From NCBI RefSeq assembly GCF_020831365.1, contig NZ_JAJHPV010000012.1, positions 248,001-312,000 on the forward strand: 64,000 bases of DNA, written 5' to 3'. Positions 14,650 to 21,325 of the stretch are shown in pieces. Every line of letters begins with the position of its first letter. Positions within the stretch are counted from its first letter, which is position 1. The notes beneath the pieces were generated by a model. That model saw only the letters and a list, made by a program, of their open reading frames with translations. It did not search any database and was not told the origin of the DNA. This stretch comes from Massilia agrisoli. GTDB lineage: Bacteria; Pseudomonadota; Gammaproteobacteria; Burkholderiales; Burkholderiaceae_D. The position numbers and the translations under genes were made by a program.

Positions 14650-17109
14650 ATGATGAAACACAAGGAATTACGGTTAGCGATCGTCTTCTTCGGCGGCGTG
14701 TCGCTGGCCGTCTACCAGCATGGCATCAACCGCGAAATCCTGAACCTGGTGCGCGCCTCGAAGCTGTATCACCGCGACGACCGCGACGGCGACAGCACCG
14801 CGGCCACGCTGCACGCGCACTATCCCGACGAACCGGAGCGCTCGACGGGTGACGTTTACTACCGCTTCCTCGAAGCGGTGGGCCAGCACCTTGACTTGCG
14901 GGTCATCGTTGACGTGATCTCCGGTGCGTCGGCCGGCGCCATGAACGGCGTTGCGCTTAGCCGCGCCCTCGCTCACGACCTGAGCCTCGCTCCGCTGACC
15001 AACATGTGGCTGGCCGAGGCGGACATCGCCGCATTGCTCGATCCCGAGGCCAGGGCCAGGCGCTGGAGCAAGTGGATCTTCTGGCCGCTGGTCGGCCCCC
15101 TGCTTGCGCGGCTCAAACGGGAAGGCCTGATCATCGGCAGGATCGACCCCGAACTGCGGGAACGGGCATCGCTGTTCCTGCGCTCGCGCTGGTTCAAGCC
15201 CCCGCTCGACGGGCGCCGCCTTGCCACCCTGATCCTCGACGGACTCACCGTCATGGAGCGTCCCGGCGCTGCCGGCGAATCCTTGCTCCCGTCGGGCACC
15301 CGGCTCGACCTGCTTGTCACGGTGACCGACTTCCGCGGCCTCGACCGCTCGATCTTCATCCATGACCCGCCGATGCTGACCGAGCGCGAACACAGGCGGC
15401 CCCTGCACTTCCAGCTCAGCCGCGACAGGGGCGGACACCTGCGCAGCGACTTCGACTTCGACAGCCTGCCCTCGCTCGCGTTTGCGGCAAGGGCCTCGGC
15501 CTCTTATCCCGGCGCCTTCCCGCCTGCCCAACTACGCGAGATGGACGAGCTGCTGGCAGCGCGGCACCGCCCATGGCCGGCGCGCGCGCGCTTCCTCCAA
15601 CATAATTTCGGCAGCTACAGCGAGCAGCGCAAGGACCCGGAAGAAGCGGTGCTGGTCGATGGAAGCATCCTCGACAACAAGCCCATCATCGCCACGCTCG
15701 AAGCGATCCGGGCCCAGAGCGCATTTCGCGAGGTCGACCGCCGCCTCATCTTCATCGACCCGCATTCGCAGCGCGACAGGCCGGCGCCGGGCACCGGGGT
15801 GCCGGGGTTCTTCGCGACACTGCGCGGCGCGCTGTCCGACCTGCCCCGCACCGATCCGACCTACAAGGAACTGGCCGACGTCAGCCGCTACAACAAGCAA
15901 GTGCGGCGGCTGAAACAAGCCATCTGTTACGCACGCCCGCAAGTGGCGCGCCTGATCGATCAGGCCACTGAAGGCAGGTTCCGGGGCAGCTTTACGATCA
16001 GCGACCTGCGGCACTGGCGCCTCAGCTCGACCAACGCGCTGGCGGCCACGCCGGTTGTTTACGACTCGTTCATGCGCACGCTGGTGCTGGAGGGGCTCGA
16101 TTTCCTGGTCGCGCTGATTGTCGGCGCGTGCGGCTTTCCGAGGGAGTCAGCGGCGGAACATTACGTCCAGGAGGTGGTGGAGCTGTGGGCGAAACAGCAA
16201 GGAATCCTGCTTGCAGACTCCTACAAGGCGGCGGAAGACGCCTATGAAAACGTTGACATGCCCGGGTTCGCAAAAATGGTGATCGACTTCGGCGTCGTGT
16301 ACAAGAAGCGCCGTTTGAACTTCGTGCTGCACGAGATTAATGATCTCTATGGCAGCGGTGATTCGCAAGCGGAAACGGTCCAGGCAGCCGAGGATCTCGA
16401 CCTGATCAACATCCAGATCCACAAGCTGATTGACGCGTTGTCGATGTACGACGATCCCGGTTTCCTGAGCGAGCCCGCCGTTGCCATGTGCCGCAAGCTG
16501 TTCGCGCCCATGACTGCCAGCCGGGCCGTCGACGCCGGCCAGTTCGTGGCAGGGCGGAGTGCAGACCTGACCGCCCTGGTGCGGCGCCTGGGCATCGAAT
16601 GCGACCTGGCAGGCAAAAACGACGATGCTGATGCCCTTTTATCGTCAGCGCTGCTGCAGAATCTCGAATCGCACTCCCGCGCCGCGATCCTCACCGGCTA
16701 TCTCGGCTACTTTTATTGGGACGTGATCCTGCACCCCGTGGTCAGCGCGCTGGCGCTGGAAACCGGGCCGATCGAAGAAATCCTGGTTGATCGGATCAGC
16801 CCTGACGACGCGCCCAGCCTCGCCGCGCCCGGCAATACGCGGATGCTGCTTGGCGGGACATTTGCGGGCTTCGGCGGGTTTCTGAACCGGGCGACACGCG
16901 AAAACGACTACCTGTGGGGAAGGTTGCATGCGGTTGAGCGGCTGTTCGACATCCTCGCCAGCACGCTGCCAGTAGCAGTTCGGGGCGCCATTGATTTCCG
17001 CGCGCTGAAGAAGGAGGGATTCCAACGCGTGATCGAGGAGGAGACGGAACGGCTTCGCCGCATTCCCGAGCTGGTGAAGGAGATCCGCAGCGCCATCGCT
17101 GCACTGTGA
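14650..17109 (+). CDS. Large patatin-like phospholipase-family protein
   Basis: Protein of 819 residues with a patatin fold in the first 350 residues: an oxyanion-type FFGGVSLAVYQHG segment at 13-25, the nucleophile elbow G92-A-S94-A-G96, and the dyad Asp337 in VDGSILDN. The family hydrolyses acyl esters of lipids. The remaining 450 residues show no motif I recognise; they are charged, mostly helical, and similar in layout to bacterial patatin proteins with a DUF3376-type extension. No signal peptide is visible, so it is probably cytosolic or a type-secreted effector. ATG 14650 and 14653 are both possible; neither has a clear ribosome site. It stands alone inside the sulfur island and its link to sulfur metabolism is not evident. 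Confidence 0.82.
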   Translation: MMKHKELRLAIVFFGGVSLAVYQHGINREILNLVRASKLYHRDDRDGDSTAATLHAHYPDEPERSTGDVYYRFLEAVGQHLDLRVIVDVISGASAGAMNGVALSRALAHDLSLAPLTNMWLAEADIAALLDPEARARRWSKWIFWPLVGPLLARLKREGLIIGRIDPELRERASLFLRSRWFKPPLDGRRLATLILDGLTVMERPGAAGESLLPSGTRLDLLVTVTDFRGLDRSIFIHDPPMLTEREHRRPLHFQLSRDRGGHLRSDFDFDSLPSLAFAARASASYPGAFPPAQLREMDELLAARHRPWPARARFLQHNFGSYSEQRKDPEEAVLVDGSILDNKPIIATLEAIRAQSAFREVDRRLIFIDPHSQRDRPAPGTGVPGFFATLRGALSDLPRTDPTYKELADVSRYNKQVRRLKQAICYARPQVARLIDQATEGRFRGSFTISDLRHWRLSSTNALAATPVVYDSFMRTLVLEGLDFLVALIVGACGFPRESAAEHYVQEVVELWAKQQGILLADSYKAAEDAYENVDMPGFAKMVIDFGVVYKKRRLNFVLHEINDLYGSGDSQAETVQAAEDLDLINIQIHKLIDALSMYDDPGFLSEPAVAMCRKLFAPMTASRAVDAGQFVAGRSADLTALVRRLGIECDLAGKNDDADALLSSALLQNLESHSRAAILTGYLGYFYWDVILHPVVSALALETGPIEEILVDRISPDDAPSLAAPGNTRMLLGGTFAGFGGFLNRATRENDYLWGRLHAVERLFDILASTLPVAVRGAIDFRALKKEGFQRVIEEETERLRRIPELVKEIRSAIAAL

Positions 17110-17170
17110 ACGCGGGCGCCTGCGCCAGCCCGCTTGGGCAGCCGTGCGCCGCGACGCGGCCCGAGGCCGC

Positions 17171-17503
17171 TCAGCCGCCCCGCGCCAGCTTCCACAGTGT
17201 CTCGGAGCGGTTACCGGTGCGACAGTACGCCACCAGCGGCTTGGGCAATTCTTCCAGCAGCGCCGCAAACGCCGCGCCGTCGGCCGGCGTGATCCTGCCC
17301 GGAACCACGGGCAGGTAGCGTGCCTGCATGCCCAGGCGCTCCGCTTCGGCGGCGAGTTCGGCAAAAGGCGCCTGCCCGCCAGGCTCCTCGTCGGGCCGGT
17401 TGCAGATGATGGCGGCATAGCCAGCGTCCCTGAGTTCGGCCAGCCCCTGCGGCGCCAGCTGGCCGGCGATGGCGACGTCGTGATCGAGCTTCCTGATATC
17501 CAT
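17171..17503 (-). CDS. Blh-type phosphatase/rhodanese-like domain protein (DUF442, TIGR01244)
   Basis: Small protein of 110 residues with the fold of dual-specificity phosphatases and a loop CRTGNRS (Cys94). In the Blh protein of bigR operons this domain is fused to an ETHE1-like dioxygenase and acts as sulfurtransferase; here it stands alone. The start at 17503 has GGAAGGGAA upstream; the longer frame to 17527 adds residues lying over the ribosome site. It diverges from the BigR-like repressor gene and so probably shares its operator at about 17555-17580. Expected role: move persulfide sulfur for the dioxygenase at 19613. Confidence 0.83.
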   Translation of the reverse strand: MDIRKLDHDVAIAGQLAPQGLAELRDAGYAAIICNRPDEEPGGQAPFAELAAEAERLGMQARYLPVVPGRITPADGAAFAALLEELPKPLVAYCRTGNRSETLWKLARGG

Positions 17504-17531
17504 GGCTTCCCTTCCTTTCAAAAACAATCTA

Positions 17532-17560
17532 TTGAATTACAAACTGTAAGGCCATATAAT
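17532..17560 (+). promoter_or_regulatory. Predicted promoter of the BigR-like operon
   Basis: TTGAAT, a 17-bp spacer and TATAAT lie ahead of the GTG start at 17590. The AT-rich stretch ATACGAATATATAAAG follows directly and overlaps the likely transcription start. That is the usual place for an ArsR-family operator, and it resembles the GATTATATACG motif elsewhere in the island. Confidence 0.6.
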
Positions 17561-17589
17561 ATACGAATATATAAAGTGTTGGAGGACAA

Positions 17590-17922
17590 GTGGAAAAAGA
17601 TGTTCAACTCGACATCGTCGCGATGCAGGCAGCGGCGGCCAGGAGCGCCAGCCTGCTGAAGGTACTCGGCAACCCCGACCGCCTGATCCTGCTGTGCTTC
17701 CTGACCCAGGGCGAGTATTGCGTCAGCGAGCTGCTGGAGATCAGCGGCATTGCCCAGCCTACGCTGTCCCAGCAACTGGCGGTGCTGCGCGAAGAGCAGC
17801 TGGTCAGCACACGGCGCGACGGCAAACAGATTTACTACAGCATCAACGATACGCCTGCGCTCGCCGTGATGCAGGTGCTTTATGAACAGTTCTGCGCCAA
17901 GCGCGAGGGAGAAGCAACATGA
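17590..17922 (+). CDS. bigR: BigR/SqrR-like ArsR-family persulfide-responsive repressor
   Basis: Winged-helix protein of 110 residues starting at GTG 17590 with GGAGGA just upstream. The ArsR core reads LGNPDRLILLCFL, recognition helix AQPTLSQQLAVLREE, wing RRDGKQIYYSI. Cys36 and Cys102 correspond to the pair that forms a disulfide or polysulfide bridge in BigR/SqrR when hydrogen sulfide-derived persulfides accumulate; Cys44 is extra. It overlaps the next transporter gene by 4 bp (ATGA), so it heads an autoregulated operon with both YeeE/YedE halves, TauE/SafE and the dioxygenase, the known bigR operon content. Confidence 0.88.
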   Translation: MEKDVQLDIVAMQAAAARSASLLKVLGNPDRLILLCFLTQGEYCVSELLEISGIAQPTLSQQLAVLREEQLVSTRRDGKQIYYSINDTPALAVMQVLYEQFCAKREGEAT

Positions 17923-18347
17923 TTGACTGGAACAATTTCACACCGGTGGCCGCGCTGGCGGGCGGCGCCATCATCGGCCTGGCGGCCGGCGCCTTCGTGC
18001 TGCTCAACGGCCGCATCGCGGGCATCAGCGGCATTGCCGGCGGCCTGCTGTCCGCCGCCAAAGGCGACATCGGCTGGCGCATCGCCTTCCTCGCCGGCCT
18101 GATCGGCGCGCCGCTGGTGTTCCAACTGGTGGCGCCGCTGCCGGAGGTCCAGGTCGACGCCGGCACCGCCACCCTGGTTGCCGCCGGCTTGCTGGTCGGC
18201 ATCGGCACCCGTTACGGATCGGGCTGCACCAGCGGCCACGGCGTGTGCGGCATCTCGCGCTTCTCGCCGCGCTCGCTGGTGGCCACGGCAGCGTTCATGG
18301 CCGCCGGTTTCGCCACTGTTTTTATCGTCCGCCACGTGCTCGGCTAA
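17919..18347 (+). CDS. YeeE/YedE family transporter half 1 (PmpA-like)
   Basis: Membrane protein of 142 residues, the first half of a second split YeeE/YedE transporter. The [13 protein letters not shown] motif near residue 101 carries the conserved cysteine plus an additional one. It starts within the bigR stop codon (ATGA overlap). Family members in bigR operons move sulfur-containing compounds; the exact substrate is unknown. Confidence 0.87.
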   Translation: MIDWNNFTPVAALAGGAIIGLAAGAFVLLNGRIAGISGIAGGLLSAAKGDIGWRIAFLAGLIGAPLVFQLVAPLPEVQVDAGTATLVAAGLLVGIGTRYGSGCTSGHGVCGISRFSPRSLVATAAFMAAGFATVFIVRHVLG

Positions 18348-18357
18348 GGGGAACATC

Positions 18358-18795
18358 ATGCGCATCATTACTTCGCTCATCGCCGGCCTCGTGTTCGGCA
18401 TCGGCCTGATTATTTCCGGCATGACCAACCCGGCCAAAGTGCTCGGCTTCCTTGACCTGGCCGGGCTGTGGGACCCATCGCTGGCGCTGGTCATGGGCGG
18501 CGCCATCGCTGTCGGCGTGGTCGCGTTCCAGGTTGCCCGCAAGCGCAGCAAGTCGCTGCTGGGCGACCCGATGCGCCTGCCGTCGGCGACGCAGGTCGAC
18601 CGCAGGCTGCTGCTCGGCGGACTGGCCTTTGGCGTCGGCTGGGGCCTTGCCGGTTTCTGCCCAGGCCCTGCCCTCGCCTCGCTGGCCAGCGGCGGCGCCA
18701 AGCCCGCCATCTTTACCGTCGCCATGATCGGCGGCATGGTGATCTACGAACTGATCGAACGCGCCTCGGCATGGCGCGTGAAGCGGGTGGCGTAA
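18358..18795 (+). CDS. YeeE/YedE family transporter half 2 (PmpB-like)
   Basis: Membrane protein of 145 residues, second half of the split pair. The start at ATG 18358 follows AAGGGGAAC; the longer open frame upstream is a shadow of the first half. The conserved cysteine sits in GLAGFCPGPALASLA near residue 101. The N-terminal GLVFGIGLIISGMTNPAKV is the family signature. It overlaps the exporter gene by one base (TAATG). Confidence 0.87.
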   Translation: MRIITSLIAGLVFGIGLIISGMTNPAKVLGFLDLAGLWDPSLALVMGGAIAVGVVAFQVARKRSKSLLGDPMRLPSATQVDRRLLLGGLAFGVGWGLAGFCPGPALASLASGGAKPAIFTVAMIGGMVIYELIERASAWRVKRVA

Positions 18796-19589
18796 TGCTC
18801 ACCAGCGCCGTTCTTGGGGTTGTCATCGGCCTGTTGCTCGCGCTGACCGGCGCCGGCGGCGGCATCCTGGCTGTGCCGCTGCTGGTGTTCGGCGTGCACC
18901 TGGGCGTGGCGCAAGCCGGGCCGATCGCGCTGATGGCGGTCGGCATGGCGGCCGCCATCGGCGCCCTGCTCGGCTTGCGCGCAGGGACCGTACGCTACAA
19001 GGCTGCCCTGCTGATCGCCGGCGCCGGCATGCTGCTCTCGCCCGTGGGATTGTGGCTGGCCGGGCGCATCGACAACCGATGGCTGAGCCTGGTTTTCGCG
19101 GCGGTGCTGCTGTACGTGGCCTGGAAGACCTGGCGCGGCGCGCGGGGCCCGGCATCGACGGGCGCCCCGGCTGTTGCGCCGGTGTGTGCGCGCAGTCCGG
19201 CAACCAGCCGCTTCATCTGGACCCGTCCGTGCGCGGTGGCCCTCGGCCTGTCCGGCACGGTGGCGGGATTCCTGTCAGGCCTGCTCGGCGTGGGCGGCGG
19301 CTTTGTAATGGTGCCGGTGCTCAAGCGCTATACCGACCTGACGATGCAGTCGGTGGTCGCCACGTCGCTGGCGGTGATCGCGCTGGTCTCGGTCACCGGG
19401 GTTGCCGCCAGCGCGGCCAGCGGCGCGGTCGACTGGAACATCGCACTACCGTTCAGCGGCGGCGCCATTGCCGGCATGCTGGCCGGCAGGACCGTGTCGG
19501 CGCGGCTGGCCGGGCCACAATTGCAGATGGGATTTGCTGCCATAGCAGCCATCGTCGCGCTGACCATGATCGCCAGGGCGGCGCTTTAA
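18795..19589 (+). CDS. TauE/SafE-family sulfite exporter
   Basis: Membrane protein of 264 residues with about eight helices in two repeats, each opening with the glycine-rich family motif: LTGAGGGILAVPLLVFG near residue 14 and LLGVGGGFVMVPVL near residue 166. TauE/SafE proteins export sulfite or sulfoacetate across the inner membrane. In this operon it would remove the sulfite made by the persulfide dioxygenase. Start ATG 18795 overlaps the previous stop, implying coupling. Confidence 0.88.
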   Translation: MLTSAVLGVVIGLLLALTGAGGGILAVPLLVFGVHLGVAQAGPIALMAVGMAAAIGALLGLRAGTVRYKAALLIAGAGMLLSPVGLWLAGRIDNRWLSLVFAAVLLYVAWKTWRGARGPASTGAPAVAPVCARSPATSRFIWTRPCAVALGLSGTVAGFLSGLLGVGGGFVMVPVLKRYTDLTMQSVVATSLAVIALVSVTGVAASAASGAVDWNIALPFSGGAIAGMLAGRTVSARLAGPQLQMGFAAIAAIVALTMIARAAL

Positions 19590-19612
19590 AAGTTTTGACC
19601 AAGGAGATGAGC

Positions 19613-20314
19613 ATGACACTGAACCCAATCCAGCTGTTCGATACCGAATCGTCGACCTATACCTATATCCTCGCCGCGCCGGGCAGCGACCAGGCGGTGA
19701 TCATCGACCCTGTCGAGCGCCACTGGGAGCGCGACCTGCGCCACCTCGAGCGCCTGAACCTGAAACTGGCGTACATCCTTGAAACGCATGCTCACGCCGA
19801 CCACGTTACCTCGGCGGGCAAGCTGCGCGAGGTGACGGGTGCGAAAGCGTGCGTGCCAAGCGGCTGCGGCATTCCGCCGGCCGACCAGCAGCTCAGCGAC
19901 GGCGATGTGATCCGCTTTGGCGCAGGCGAAGAAATCACGGTGCTGCACACGCCTGGCCATACCGCCGGCAGCATGAGCTACCTGTGGCGCGGCAACGTGT
20001 TCACCGGCGACACCTTGCTGATCAACGGCTGCGGGCGGACCGACTTCCAGAGCGGCAGCTCGGACGACTTGTACGACAGCGTGGTGGGAAAGCTGTTCAC
20101 CCTGCCCGACGCCACCCGCATGTGGCCGGGCCACGACTACAAGGATCAGGCCGTGTCGACCATCGGCTGGGAGAAAGAGCACAACGCGCGCCTTGCGCAT
20201 AAGTCGAAAGCGGAGTTTGCGAAGATCATGAGCGAACTGAACCTGCCGAAACCGAAGCTGATCGACATTGCCGTGCCGGCCAACCAGAACCTGGGCTTGC
20301 CGCACGGGGCCTGA
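19613..20314 (+). CDS. ETHE1-like persulfide dioxygenase
   Basis: Cytoplasmic non-haem iron enzyme of 233 residues that oxidises glutathione persulfide to sulfite. Motifs: THAHADH with His59, TPGHT with His116, TGDT with Asp133 (iron triad), and CGRTDFQ at 140-146, the persulfide-dioxygenase signature that separates ETHE1 from glyoxalase II. The start is ATG 19613, 6 bp after AAGGAG; the ATG at 19607 touches the ribosome site. It is last in the bigR operon, and it supplies the domain that is fused to the phosphatase domain in classical Blh, here encoded divergently at 17171. Confidence 0.92.
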   Translation: MTLNPIQLFDTESSTYTYILAAPGSDQAVIIDPVERHWERDLRHLERLNLKLAYILETHAHADHVTSAGKLREVTGAKACVPSGCGIPPADQQLSDGDVIRFGAGEEITVLHTPGHTAGSMSYLWRGNVFTGDTLLINGCGRTDFQSGSSDDLYDSVVGKLFTLPDATRMWPGHDYKDQAVSTIGWEKEHNARLAHKSKAEFAKIMSELNLPKPKLIDIAVPANQNLGLPHGA

Positions 20315-20483
20315 CGCGCTTGCTGTTGCCGTCCCGGGGACAGCCCCGCGGCGGCACAGTTGCCCTTTAATATTTGATCTGCATCATATATTTTTGTTAA
20401 TCGACCCTCTATAGTCAACATCATCGCACTGCCGCCAGCAGCCCAGCGCTGGCCGGCCGCGCCGCACCTCAATCCGGGAGCAA

Positions 20484-20852
20484 ATGATGACGCTGTTTCG
20501 CCTGCTTGCATTGGCCGCTGCCATGGCGGCCAGCGGCGCCGCGCTTGCCGACACCGATTGCTCCGACCCCATATCTGAATGGAAGCCACGCGAACTGCTG
20601 CGCCAGCAGGTTGAACTGCAGGGCTGGACCGTGCAGCGCATCAAGGTCGACGACGGTTGCTACGAAGTCCGGGGAACCGATCGCCGAGGTAACAAGGTCA
20701 AGGCCAAGTACAGCCCGGCGACGCTGCGCATACGTAGCCTGGAGGTCGAGTTTGGGCCCGGGGGCAACAGCGCTGACTATATCCACCCTGTAGCGCCGGC
20801 GCATGGCCGAGGTGGGCCGCCGCGCGCATCAAGCAAAGGAGTCGATCAATGA
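20484..20852 (+). CDS. Small secreted PepSY-like protein
   Basis: Protein of 122 residues with a signal peptide (about 1-22, ending ALADT). The middle (LLRQQVELQGWTVQRIKVDDGCYEV) is a PepSY-type unit: helix, then a beta strand rising into 'YEVRGTDRRGNKVKAKY'. Cys26 and Cys59 could form a disulfide. A Gly/Pro/Ser-rich tail of about 25 residues follows. It overlaps the DUF2271 gene by 4 bp. Role unknown; PepSY units often occur with membrane flavin or iron reductases, and the neighbours are such genes. Confidence 0.7.
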   Translation: MMTLFRLLALAAAMAASGAALADTDCSDPISEWKPRELLRQQVELQGWTVQRIKVDDGCYEVRGTDRRGNKVKAKYSPATLRIRSLEVEFGPGGNSADYIHPVAPAHGRGGPPRASSKGVDQ

Positions 20853-21316
20853 ACAAGAGCTTAAGCGCCTGCCTGGCCGCTGCGCTGGCGCTGCCGGCGC
20901 TGAGCCACGCCCGTCCTGTCGTGCTCACCGCGCAGTTGCAAGCGTACGGCGGCAATGGCGCCTACCTGGCGGTGTATATCACCGACGCGGCCGGCAAGTA
21001 CCAGAAGACGCTCTGGGTTGCCGGCAAAAAGGCAAAATACTACAAGCACCTTGGCGCCTGGGCGCGTGGCAGCGCGCTCAATGCCCGTGAGTTCGACGGC
21101 GTGACCGGCGCCAGCGTCGGCAGCGGCAAGGCGCTCAAGGTAACCGTTGAACTGGCGGACACGCTGATCGATGCAGGCTACGAGATCCGGGTCGACAGCG
21201 CCGTCGAGGACGGACGCGACTACCCGGCCGACGCGCGCGCCCCGCTGACCAAAGCCGGCGCCGGCAAACCGGTCAAGGGGCGCGGCTACATCAAGTCCCT
21301 CAGCTACGACATGTAA
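20849..21316 (+). CDS. DUF2271 periplasmic protein with predicted FMN-attachment motif
   Basis: Secreted protein of 155 residues with a Sec-type signal peptide (about 1-21, ending SHARP). The rest fits the DUF2271 family. The heptad D83-G-V-T86-G-A-S89 matches the D-G-x-[ST]-G-A-[ST] motif to which ApbE links FMN through a phosphoester on Thr or Ser, so Thr86 is the predicted acceptor. DUF2271 proteins have been proposed, from genome-context studies of flavinylation, to be extracytoplasmic flavin electron carriers. Its neighbours, a PepSY/diflavin membrane reductase and ApbE, support this. The final redox partner is unknown. Confidence 0.82.
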   Translation: MNKSLSACLAAALALPALSHARPVVLTAQLQAYGGNGAYLAVYITDAAGKYQKTLWVAGKKAKYYKHLGAWARGSALNAREFDGVTGASVGSGKALKVTVELADTLIDAGYEIRVDSAVEDGRDYPADARAPLTKAGAGKPVKGRGYIKSLSYDM

Positions 21317-21325
21317 GCACGCCGC

